Origin: Butyriboletus loyo
Lineage: Eukaryota; Basidiomycota; Agaricomycetes; Boletales; Boletaceae
DNA: 64,000 nucleotides
Assembly: GCA_038093515.1 (NCBI GenBank)
Contig: JBBPSI010000001.1
Span: 248,001 to 312,000 of the forward strand
Direction: 5' to 3'
Shown piece after piece: positions 33,228 to 44,298 of this stretch. The position numbers and the translations under genes are program-made. The number at the start of each line of letters is the position of its first letter. Position 1 is the first letter of the stretch. The notes under the pieces are model-generated. The model was not told the origin of the DNA. It worked only from the letters and a program-made list of their open reading frames with translations, and searched no databases.

Positions 33228-36200
33228 ATGTTCGCGACCGGCCACCGTGCACGCGTTTCTGTTAGGAGCGTCTCTCGATTGACTCGACGTCGTCCGCTCT
33301 CTCTCTCTCACCGCTCGTCATTGCATGGCGTTCCCATCGACGTGCACCCAGAAGTCGAGGACGCATTGGCAAATAGCCGTGCGGTGGTAGCGCTGGAGTC
33401 CACGATAATCACTCATGGAATGCCGTACCCCACCTCTTTAGAGATGGCACAATCAGTAGAGAACATCGTCAGGTCCACCGGAAGTACCCCGGCCACGGTA
33501 GGCCTCATCGAAGGTCGTGTCAAAATCGGTCTTCAACCCACCGAGCTAGTGCGACTTGCGAGTCAAAGCACAGATCCTGTCAAGTTGTCCAGGAGGGATA
33601 TCGCTGCTGCCATATCATCAAGGAAAGACGGCGGGACGACGTGTAGCTCAACATTGATATTTGCTGCGCTGGCAGGCATTAAGGCATGATCATCGATATC
33701 AGACTCATGTGCCCTTCGCTCATCCATTATCAGATATTTGCCACTGGAGGGTGAGAGGCATGCACTGCAGCGCGACTAACTCGGACACTCATGTATTCAC
33801 AGCCTTGGTGGGGTACATCGTGGGGCAGAGAAATGTATGCGTCATTCCGCGGTTTTCGCTGTTATCGACTGAATTGAGGATCCTCGACAGCAATGGATAT
33901 TTCAGCCGATTTACACGAACTTGCTCGTTGTCCTGTGGGTTTGGTTTCAGCTGGAGTCAAGTCGATCTTGGACATAGGGAGGCGAGTCAAAACATGTTTG
34001 GATCGTTTATCTCGAGTATTGATATTCATTCATAGGACGCTGGAGTATCTCGTGCGTTGCATACTTGGATACCCCTTTCGGGTGTTTACTCAAGCAGTAT
34101 CTGCATAGGAAACCCTCGGAGTACCTGTCATATCATATGCCGAGTCAAACGACTTCCCTGCATTCTACTACCGCAAAAGTGGTTTCAAGGTTTGACCAAG
34201 GGTTGTCGATATGATTATGATGCTAAGGTTGGCTGTAGTCCCCGTGGAGCATTAATGATCCCGAGGCTGCTGCCAGGATCCTTTGTGAGGATATCATTTG
34301 GTATTGTTCAACTATTTGGTGACTATGAACCGACAGACATACAAAGGCAGCTCGGCATGTCGAATGGTGCTCTGTTTGCTGTTCCTATCCCCGAGAAGCA
34401 CGAAGCCCATGGTGCTGTGTTGCAGGAAGCCATCGAAACTGCTATACGGGAGTTAGAGGAGACGAGCGTACCTGAGTCGGGGAAGGAGGTGACACCATGG
34501 CTTCTTAAGCGTGTTAGCGAGCTCACTAGTGGCAAGTCCTTGGAGAGCAGTAAGTCGGTGTGTTACAGCTCTTCCTTTGTTCGATATTCATTGTGGGTCG
34601 TAGATGTCGCCCTAGTCCAAAATACTGCCCTCGTCGGTGAGTGACCCTCCTCAGCAGACTTGCACCGCGATATATGTTATAACACGTTAGGTGGCCAAAT
34701 CGCCGTCGAGTATGCCAAGATAGCAAGCGAACATGAGAGCGGAAAAGATGTGAGTTGGATGCCGAACTAACTCAACATCCTAATCGACGTGGTACCCAGT
34801 ATTTTTACGGTGATTTGCCCGCGGATTCTTCCTCACAGAAATCCAAGCCGGTTGAATCTGGCTTTGGGAGTGCAGCAAGAAAGGATGCAACTTCAAATGG
34901 TCGAAAAGCGACAGTTGTTGTCGTGGGATGCGCCGCTATAGACATTACTTCACAAGCCGAGGTACTTACCAAGTCTGATCAAAAGAGCACCTACCCCGGG
35001 AAAGTGTCCGTGTCGCTGGGTGGTGTCGCTCGTAATATTGCCGAAGCAACCCACAGAGTCATGTTTGGATCAACCGGAAATGATGCTGGCACATTGCTTG
35101 TCGCTCCAATCGGCGATGATGATTTTGGCAAGTTGATCGGTGCCAAGACCCAGTCACTCGGAATGCGGACGGATGGGCTAGTATCCATTCAAGGTCGACA
35201 GAGTGCTGTTTGCAATCTGCTTCTCGATTCACACGGCGAGCTACAGTGCGGGGTTTCTGATATGGATCTTCCGCATGTTTGGGAAGCAGACCAGGTAGGC
35301 ATGACCTCCACCAAACATTCGTAATTTATCACTCAGACGTCACAGATACTTGCCATTCTCCAAGATCAACGCCCTCAACTTCTTGCCCTCGACGGCAACA
35401 TTTCCTCGAATGTGCTTACCACCGTTGTGTCAGAGAGTTTGCAGATGGGTATTCAGAGTACGTTTGCTCAGTTTTGGGTTGTTCATTTAATGACGTTGTT
35501 CCGTTCAGCATTCTTGTAGGTTCCCTTTGTTTGCTCTCGTTCTCTTTTGCCGACCAAAATCAGTGAGCCAACTTCGGTCGTCAAGGCTCCGTGTATCTTG
35601 CCTGCCATAGCCGCAAACCTTGCAAGGCCCACCCGATCGGTGATATCATTCGTTTCGCCGAATTTGGTCGAACTTGGCCAGATGTATCAAGATGCCTGCA
35701 ACAATTCCGACCTGATGTCCCATGGGCGTTGGTGGAACACGATTGACGGCTTTGGGCTAGGATCCCAATTCCACACTGACTTGGTGCAGCTCGCGAAGAG
35801 AAATGTCTCAGACACGGCACCAGATTTGGGCGCGTTGTCGTTTATGACCGATAGGGGCATTGTCCAAATGGCTGTTAACCTTCTACCGTTCTTCCAGCAC
35901 ATCGTGGTCAAGTGTGGAAAGCTGGGTGTGGTGGTCGTAATGCGACTTGACCGAATAGAGGCGAGTGCCTGGGCAGCGCAGCGCAGCAATCCACGCTATC
36001 GATATATAGTTGCTCACTCTCCGACCTCGGACGAGATGGTGGTTGTCCAACACTTTCCCCCACTACTGGCAACGCGAGATGTGACGTTAAACTCCACCGG
36101 AGCTGGGGATTCGCTTGTTGGAGCGCTACTAGCTGTTCTCGCTCGAGATCCTCATGCATTCAATAGTCCATTGACTTTATCGCAGGCATTAGATATTGCT

Positions 36201-36275
36201 CAGCAGGCAGCGATTCTGACTTTGCAGAGTCCACACGCGGTGTCACCGTCATTATCTTCGCTGAAACTTATATGA
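33228..36275 (+). CDS. Bifunctional pseudouridine-5'-phosphate glycosidase / PfkB-type pseudouridine kinase
   Basis: Fourteen exons, 789 aa: 33228-33683, 33734-33750, 33803-33834, 33891-33981, 34036-34051, 34109-34189, 34239-34284, 34337-34549, 34604-34636, 34691-34749, 34800-35294, 35346-35457, 35509-35515 and 35564-36275. Residues 40-350 are the glycosidase (VALESTIITHGMPYPT, FATGGLGGVHRGAE, SAGVKSILDIGRTLEYLE, GMSNGALFAVPIPE, VALVQNTALVGGQIA). Residues 380-780 are a PfkB kinase (SLGGVARNIAEA, APIGDDDFGKLI, and NSTGAGDSLVGALLA with catalytic Asp). Together they would phosphorylate pseudouridine and split it into uracil and ribose-5-P. An Arg-rich N-terminus may target mitochondria. Two introns have GC donors (33684 GCATGA, 33982 GCGAGT), and one exon is 7 nt. 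Confidence 0.92.
35509..35515 (+). other. 7-nt microexon
   Basis: Between introns of 51 nt (35458-35508) and 48 nt (35516-35563) the seven bases CATTCTT complete codons to read GIQTFFEPTSVVK. The PfkB kinases have a hydrophobic strand followed by EPTS at this site. Every single-intron alternative tested breaks the frame. Confidence 0.75.
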
Positions 36276-36316
36276 ATGCGCTATAGTGCCATTATCTAGT
36301 TTCTAATATGACAATG

Positions 36317-38832
36317 TCAATCCAGAGGCCCAGCCCGCACCGTACTGCGTGCTACTCGTAGTCTCTCTTTCTCGGCACGCTGCAATTCTTTACGGTTCTC
36401 CCTCACCTTTTTCTCATAATATGCCTGGGTGATTGTCAGAACTAGAAAGATTCAGGGAATAGGGAGTACATACTTGAGCCCCATGCTTGAGGCGCGTGAT
36501 GATGTTCGCAGCCTCCCCTTTGGTAAGCTTCTCCGTGGCCTCTGCAATGCTTGCCCGATCCATTGCACGTTTTCCTCTCCTCTTATTGATAAATACCTTC
36601 TGGCTTTCCGTGGCAGGGGCTTGCCGCCACCTGGCGTTCCGGAGTAAACTGTTCCCAAGTCAGCAAGTATGTAGAATATCCACACAAATCCATACCCTAA
36701 AGCGAGTGACCCACGGAGTACTTTCTGAACTGCATAAGTATCACAGCCCTTGAGCGCGTCAGACAGCGTGTCTGCAGTCAATATCAACCGTCTCCGCATG
36801 AAAGGAGACAACTTCAACTGTCTGGCGGAAGAAAAGTGCATAGTTGCCTCAGTGTATGTAGCGCGGAAGCACGCTACATTTTGGATAAGTGTTTTTGGCC
36901 CCAAATTGGTGTATTGTGCATTACCTTCACCTTCGGTATTGGGTTCAAGTCGTATATAACCCTTGCCTAGGCATTCAAGGACATGAATATCAGGACCACA
37001 CCCAACCCATGCGTTTGGACTCAGCCTCGAAATGTGAGGTGTCCCGGAAAAGTTGTCGACCATCGCGAAGGGATCATCATAGTCGTAGTAAGTAACAGAA
37101 GTTGGCTCTGGTATGACGCCGTAGCAATCTGATGCGACCGGGATATTGTTCGAGTTACAAGAGCTGATAGACTCCGCTCTAGCTCTCAACTCGGCGATGC
37201 TGGCATCTGTCTCGGCGATGAGCATCCAATGACCAATGAATGTGCGGAGAATGTTGACCATCAACGATTTCACTGGGATCCAGGCCAAGCAGGGTTGGTA
37301 TCGAGACAACACCAGACATACGAGAGGTAGAATCCACAAAGTCAATGATGCGACAGTCAACTTTTCCACTTGCAGGAGACTGTCGCATACCTCTGCCAAT
37401 CTACAGTAAAGGATGATAAATGTATATAAATAAAAAGCACTTGGAACGTACCATTTGTGCATAAACATTTCGAGACCGTGTAGGACGGCAAATAACAATG
37501 CAGTCAATGTTTGGAATGTCCGCGCCTTCGGTCAAGATTGCTGTTGATGTATAGTATTCCACTAAATCATCGACGCAGAACCTCATGCGACGTACATACC
37601 ACAATTAACTAAAACAGGATAGCGTCCGGCCTTGAACTCTGTGATCAGTGTTCGCCGCTCATTTGCCGGTGTGTTGGAGTGTAGGTGACGAGCATCAATT
37701 CCAAACTCTTGAAAAGTTTTTGTGAGCTGTCTGACATGGGCGAGATTGACGCAAAACACTAGGGTCGACTTGCGGTCAGATACTAGGGATGGGACGCCGA
37801 TAAGTGAATAGCGACTGCTCTAGGGTTCAAGGCACGTACACGCCCGGTCAAGCCATGCCTGCACGACGAGGTTGTTGATGGTCTCTGTGTTGATGATGCG
37901 AGCGAGACCAGAGGTATTGAAGTCCCCTGTCCCGGAGTTGAGAGTGACACCTTGCAAATCGATGCTAGCTTTAACAGATGTGAATCGCACATCGCATAAC
38001 CTGTGGCCAGCCTATGATTAGCTGCTATGAGTAGGACATAGATAAGCTTGCCATTGCTCCTTGATCATCTCGAGGAAATCGCGGTGGTAGACAATTTTCT
38101 CAAACACTGAACCAAGTGCAAGGCCGTCATGACGGCTGAATGTGGCTGAGAACCCAATGATTGGGATGGAATGTAGTATGGAGGGAGGCACAAAGTGTGG
38201 ATCGGGATTCTTTATGTCAGGGTTAAAATGGGATAGTATTCGACGATAGCTAGGAATTCGCATTGACATCGTGTCTCTGTGTCGAGTGGGTGAGACTTAC
38301 GAAGGGGCTGCAGCATGGTGTGCCTCGTCTACGATGATTGCTTTCAAGTTCTCTGGTCGAAATTTCGCCAGTCGCGGTGGCTGGAGCAGTGTCTGGTACG
38401 TTGCCACAGTCCTGCATAGCATCTTACTAGTGAGAGATCGAACAATCATGCCGAGACTCACACATCTGCTCGCCCGCTTGCTCGATGGTTTACGCCTTGT
38501 TCAAGCTCAACTTTCCAATGAGGGTGCGCTTGTTCTGCTTGGGCGGCTGCTTGGCGTGCAAGCTCAACGCTATTGACGATAATCAAGGAGCCAGACGCTT
38601 GAGACGGCTTCGGAGAAGGAAGCTGGGAAAGGAGTATAGTGAAAATTGTTGTTTTGCCTGCACCTGTAGGTAGGGAGACTCCGATGCGAGTGATGCCAGC
38701 ACGCAGTGCAGCGTGACATGCGTCCAGACAAGATTGCTGGTATGGCCGTAAGACGAGTTGCGCAGACTGTGCGAAGCCACGCCGACAGCGAAGCTTGCTA
38801 CATCTCACTGGCCAGGTTTGAAAGCATCTCAT
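36317..38832 (-). CDS. IRC3: IRC3-like mitochondrial DEAD/H-box helicase
   Basis: Ten exons: 38462-38832, 38301-38411, 38052-38249, 37840-38000, 37600-37782, 37452-37540, 37259-37400, 36711-37206, 36474-36648 and 36317-36424; 677 aa. Superfamily 2 motifs are present: [10 protein letters not shown], Walker [11 protein letters not shown], Walker B DEAHH, motif [12 protein letters not shown], and C-terminal [18 protein letters not shown] and IGRGMRQSP. The N-terminus [20 protein letters not shown] is Arg-rich and lacks acids, as expected for mitochondrial import. Yeast Irc3 is a branch-migrating helicase that maintains mtDNA. The C-terminal third has low similarity and Lys/Arg-rich ends. The intron at 38001-38051 begins GCAAGC. 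Confidence 0.9.
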
Positions 38833-39019
38833 GGAGGACAAGACCAAGCTGGTACTAGCATCGAGTCAAGCGCAATGGTGTCTGCATTCTATTAATGTAA
38901 ACTGTTCGTACTCGGATGCCCATGGCAGAGGAATAAGGGAATAAAAACAAGTCTATCGAGATATGTAGCGACAAAAGAGAGGACAGAGCCGAGGCCCAGA
39001 GGATATGCAATAAAACCAT

Positions 39020-40268
39020 CTAGCCAGATCCACCAGCGTAAACCTTGCCAAACATGATCTGTTGCAGCTTGTCGTATAACGACAAAACACCAGCACCAGC
39101 AACACCACGGAGAATGTTGGCACCAGCACCCTTGAACAATGATTTCGTGCCCTCCTTGGCAATGATTTGCGATCCAGCATCAAACATCGACTTGTAGTGA
39201 ACGCCAGCACCAGAGGTCATCATCATACGACGACTGAAGGACGAGTCAGAAAGACGCAAGTCAATCAAGCAAAGCTACCAACCGGATAGTGTCGAGAGGA
39301 TACGACGCAAGACCGGCACCAATCGTGACACCCCAACCAAGCAAGAACGACCCCAAGAACGACCCTTCAAGAGAACCCACAAGGACAACCGGCTCTGCGG
39401 AGAGTTATCAATACTAATCGACCAAAAATAAACAAGCGACATACTGAGCGAATCATAGACTCCGAAATAGAGACCACGGTAGACAATGATACCAACCACC
39501 GATGGGACAAAGCCACGGTAGAGACCCGCAATACCATCAGATGCGAGCGTCTTCTTGTAGACATCGACAAGACCGTTGAACTGACGGGCTCCACCGCCCT
39601 TCGCAGACTTGGCATCGTTGGCAAGCCGGGTACGGGCGTAATCGAGAGAGTACACGAAGAGAAGTGATGAAGCGCCGGCGGCACCACCAGAGGCAACGTT
39701 ACCACCAAACCATCTCCAGTACCCCTCCGACTTTTTGAAGCCAAAAAGTGACTTGAAGTAGTCCTCTACATGTCAACGATTAAATTCGCAAAATGATAGA
39801 AAGTGAATATCCATACTGAAGGCAAAGTTCAAAGCCTGCGTAGGGAAATAACGGATCACGTTTGCGGTGTTTCCACGCCATAGCGAGACAAGACCCTCTT
39901 CCTTGTAGGTGCGAGAGAAAGCGTCGGCAACACCCTTGTATGGCTTGGCAAGACGACCTTGCTTGATCTGAAAGCCAGGTGAGCTGGATGGAGAGCACGG
40001 TACAGACAACGCACCATCTCATCCTGGTTTTGCACGAGCAGCTTAATTCGCTCAATGGGTGCAGCTGACGTCTTGGCGACGGCCTACACGATGGATAGTG
40101 AGAATGATATCGGACAAAAAGGTAGGAAAGAGATGCATACGGCTGAAACACCACCCATGAGGAAGTCGACTGCAGAAAGAGTGAGGTGGAGGACGACGAC
40201 GACGACGACGAACGAGAAAACGAACTCATGAAGTCCTGGGGAGACTTGACCCTTTTCGTGTCGGCCAT
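39020..40268 (-). CDS. AAC: Mitochondrial ADP/ATP carrier
   Basis: Seven exons: 40226-40268, 40141-40169, 40015-40083, 39817-39967, 39445-39765, 39283-39394 and 39020-39233; 312 aa. The three carrier repeats each keep the PxD/ExxK/R signature ([24 protein letters not shown]), and RRRMMM, the nucleotide-exchange signature of ADP/ATP translocases, is intact. Six membrane helices are expected in the inner mitochondrial membrane, exchanging matrix ATP for cytosolic ADP. Two small 5' exons split the first helix (FLMGGVSA). Intron 1 carries a GAC trinucleotide run. Confidence 0.96.
40192..40210. repeat. (GAC)6 trinucleotide run in AAC intron 1
   Basis: A GAC (GTC on the coding strand) tandem run lies inside the 56-nt first intron of the ADP/ATP carrier gene, close to the donor. 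Confidence 0.8.
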
Positions 40269-40533
40269 TTTTGAAAAGTTGAGTGGGGAAGGATGAAGAT
40301 GAAGGATGAGAGACAACCAGAAAAAGTTTCGCGCTTTTGACAGTCTGCGGGATCTTCCGGAACACGATCAATTCTCACGTTCTTGACCGATGGACCCGGT
40401 CCGTTTCGGCCCGACAGATGGCCCGCCAATGAATAATTGAGCAACGCGAATTACTACCCGTTATATTATATGAAGGTCGGCTACCGTACGGCTATCATAC
40501 ATAGTACATCCTCATTTGCCTCCTCTCACCCGA

Positions 40534-43119
40534 TTACGGCCAAACACCAGAACGCGACACAGATCCACCAGGATGAGAGGCGTAATTATAATTCCCATTA
40601 TATTGCTCATAACCGCTGCGGTGATTCTCTCCCGCTACGGTTGCCCCGACCGGTGAGATATATCCCCCACCTGCTTGTGCTACATACGGTGTGGGGGGAA
40701 GACGCAATGGGGGCAACTGCGGTCCTGCGTATGCTGTCTGGGGAAGCTGTCCCGCAGCCCCACAGGGGATGGAAGATCGTCCAGCACCACTTGAAACAGG
40801 GGAGATAAGTGGAAGCGCACTAGGAACCAGCTGCGGATTGGTGGTGATGGCATCCACCCGTGACTTCTTCCAGATCTGTTCCGTGGGCGAGGGCGCACCT
40901 GACGGTGCTTTCCGCTTCTCTACCGAACGCCGTACGGGTTGCGGCTGTGGCTGCGACGAGGACTGTGACATCGGCTGTTCATCCTCAGAGTCGGCGGTAA
41001 GGTCGATTACGTCTTCTTGGTGAGATTCTTGTGCAACCAGCACTGTACGTAGAGGAACATATTTGGGAACCGAGCTCGACCCAACACTGTGCGAAATCGA
41101 CAGCTCGCGTTTGACTCGGCCTTCATCCTCATCGTCTGAATCTAAAACAAGTATCTCAACTTGTCTTTTCGCGTGAGCTTTCGCATCCGCCTCTTCATCC
41201 ACAGATGCAGGCGAAGATTCACGAGGTGGAGGTGGTGAGTAGTGATGCGATTCAGAAGCAACGACAGGATGGGTTGCCCGCCATTCGGGAGATGCATACT
41301 TGTCATCGTTTGTATGCCATTGGCCGTCACTCTCGACCACCACATCATCGACAGCTTCTGAAGTTTCCCTCAGAATTTGGTCAAAGTACCTGGAGAAAAA
41401 GGATCAGCAGGGAAGATCATCCGGTAATACAAACACATACCCATCAATCATTAGATCATCTGGATTGAGAGCCTTTTCGCACACCGGACAAAGCCAAGTG
41501 GTCGTTTGCTCCATGCAAGAGAACCACGATGTTGCATCGAAGCATTGTGGGTGAACACATAGCATCGACCTACATGGTGTCTGAATTCGCATGAAGCTCA
41601 GCTGTGAAGAATGAATGGATTATCATCCCATACAGTGAGTTTTGGTAACCCAACATACCGGGCATTTCAAGGACATCTTCTGTGGGCCCGCAACTATTTC
41701 GTCGTCGTCGTTTGGTGGCTTGAACACTATTACAAGAGATAAGCTCGTTAACAGAAAAAAAGGAAGAGTAACCCACTCTCCGCTAGAACATCTTGGCTAC
41801 TGCGGTATTTGCCCTTCTTCAATCTATCCACCAGTTGCGTGACCGTGGTTACTTCGACAAGGAATACTGTCATGTAAAATTTCTTTCGGCATATCAGCAG
41901 GCGATATTGCTTTCTATAAGGTGCTTACTTTGGGCTGAACGGGTTGCTGGCTGTTCACATATACCATTTCGACGCGGTTTTGACCGTTCATTCGCACCAT
42001 TCTGCCAAGGTCAGCTGGTGGAGCTGTGCCAGGCTTCTTCTTGAGCCCCTTCAAATTAGCTTGTAATGCCGTTCCATTCACTCGCACTTCACACGTCGGT
42101 GGGAATTCAACAAGGCAGGGACTGGAAGGCGACCTGAAAACCGCTGGGTTCGGGCTATAAAAGGTAGAAGTAGTGCAATACAACCGAAGCTGACACTTGG
42201 GGCTACAGATGGTAATGAGGGTGCGCTAGCTCAATGCACAGATGTTAACATACCTGCTAGAGCTCAGCTTCATAGTTTGTTCGCTGTTGAGAGTGAATGT
42301 GAGACTTTGTTGCTTTCGATCAGTCGAGCTTGTCGACTCTGGTTAATGATCAATGAGGCGAAATATGCGGTGAGTGTGGACCGAACCTGGACATTCTGCG
42401 ATTCCAGACACCGACTGATCGATGCGGAAGAAAGGGGATGATTTGAAGCGCATAGCTGAAACCCGTTCAGTAAAAGTAGTGGGAAGACGGTTTCATATCT
42501 TACCAAGCTTGGATACACCTGGAACTGCTGCAGCGCTTACCGGTGGGGGTGGCACCCGTGGTGGCGCGTACGGATCGTAACGGCCAGTTGAGGTCGCGGG
42601 AAATATCGTCGTAGAACCATATGATGTGGGAGTCATTGTCTGAATGGGCTGGGCTCCCGCCGATCCTGTTGACCGACTTTGAGAATACCTAGAAAGATAA
42701 GTAGGCTATCAACAACATGCCACAGAGAAGACGTCCTGTGGAGCGAAATCGCTAAAGAGTGTGATGCCAGACATTCGATAGGTGCATACTGGCTTAGGCG
42801 GACAAAGGTATCCTTGACTTACATTCCAGAAGTACGGACCTGATAAAGGATGGCTTGAGCTTTGGTCCATTTCTCTATGTTATTCGACTGTCTCCAGGCG
42901 TCCATTTGATGAACGATTCTATCAATCAAATCCTGCTTCTTTCCGGCCTTGACAAAAACGGTTTGGCACTGATCATTGAAGCCGGTCAAGATTTGCTTGA
43001 GTTTATCGACAGTATTATGCTTCACAGTATGGCGCAAATTCTAGAAGGGATTAAATGACGCGGGATATACGATGACCGCAACTTACTTCAAAGTCAGTCC
43101 AGGGATTATTTGCTGCCAT
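40534..43119 (-). CDS. SIZ1: SUMO E3 ligase of the SIZ/PIAS family
   Basis: Ten exons: 43087-43119, 42823-43040, 42504-42688, 42387-42455, 42254-42338, 41929-42202, 41777-41882, 41659-41726, 41441-41601 and 40534-41389; 684 aa. Order: N-terminal SAP-like DNA-binding helices (VDKLKQILTGFND, KKQDLIDRI), a PINIT domain (FKSSPFFRID, CEVRVNG, KFYMTVFLVEVTTV), and the SP-RING (SLKCPLSFMRIQTPCRS, CVHPQCFD, WLCPVCEKAL) that binds the E2 Ubc9. A 270-residue acidic, Pro/Ser-rich tail contains VIDLTADSEDE, a SUMO-interaction-like motif. It should direct SUMO conjugation in the nucleus. The 134-nt second intron is the longest seen in the window. Confidence 0.93.
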
Positions 43120-43316
43120 CAGATTAAAAGATTTGTAGCGAACGACCAGAAGCAAGCTGCGACCGCAAGAGTGGATGACGGACAACTCGAAGAACTTGCG
43201 CCTTTTCGCAAGGTGGCCAAGTTACTTTGAGGCGTCACTGTACGAAATACACAAACGTAAACACAGTCTGTAGACACTGGGTCACGTGTAGATAACCTTG
43301 CCTTCTAACCATCATC

Positions 43317-44198
43317 ATGTCCGACGATGAGTACGACAAGCTCTCAAAAGAAGAGAGGGAAGCCAAGGATAGGGCTGACAGGGAGCGTGAAGCTTCCGAA
43401 CAGGCTGGTAGGAGTCCGTAGTTGTATGTCTGATGGTGAACACCCACTATGGCTAGCTCTTCCATACACCTGGAAGCAGGACTTGGGCGAAGTAGATATC
43501 GTCGCTCCCGTACCAAAAGGGACGCGCGCCAGGGAGCTCGCAATTACCATTCAGAAGAAGACGCTCAGTGTTGGGCTTAAAGGGAAGGATAAGATTATGG
43601 ATGGTGAGCTCTGCAAGGAAATAAAGGTCGAGGATAGCACCTGGACACTGGGTAAGAGACCTTATATCGCCTTGTCCTTTCATCTTACCATCGTCACAGA
43701 GGATCAGGAGTCCGTCCTTATCCATCTTGAAAAACTCAACAAACAACAGTGGTGGGAAAACGTTCTGACCCATCACCCGAAGATTGACACTCGCAAGATC
43801 CAGCCGGAGAACAGTAAGCTGAGTGATCTTGATGGTGAGACCAGGTAGGCGATATGGACACGTTTGTCATGTCTGGGGTTGACGCACTTGCAGGGGGATG
43901 GTCGAGAAGATGATGGTATGATTTTCATTGAAACATTGCTGCTCCATCTAATGCTCGTACTGTCAAGTTTGACAATCAACAGAAGGTATCCTCGCATCCG
44001 TTGCTATTTCACGCATAGGCTCAGCTGTTTCCTTGTAGCAAATGGGCAAGCCCACTTCAGATGAATTAAAGAAGGTGGAGGTGCGAACGATCACGTCTAT
44101 GGTTATCTAGTCTCTTCACTATTTCGCTTCCCTAGACACTGAAAAAGTTCCAAGCCGCTCATCCGGAGCTAGACTTTTCCAACGCAAAGATCTCGTAA
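43317..44198 (+). CDS. NUDC: Nuclear movement protein NudC
   Basis: Six exons: 43317-43407, 43457-43844, 43894-43915, 43968-43985, 44039-44080 and 44136-44198; 207 aa. A charged N-terminal coil (YDKLSKEEREAKDRADRE) precedes a p23/CS domain (YTWKQDLGEVDIVAPVPKG, VGLKGKDKI, TWTLGKRPY) and the C-terminal signature KMMFDNQQKQMGKPTSDELKK. NudC is a dynein-pathway co-chaperone required for nuclear migration in filamentous fungi. It is short, like Aspergillus NudC. Two exons of 22 and 18 nt encode the MVEKMMFDNQQK segment. It is divergent from SIZ1 with 197 bp between starts. Confidence 0.95.
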
Positions 44199-44298
44199 TT
44201 GGAGGGGTAATCCACTACGCACATGTGAACAACTTTATGTACACACACCCAGAGCTTACAACATGGACGGGTATTCAATGTAAAACGAGGGCTGAAGC

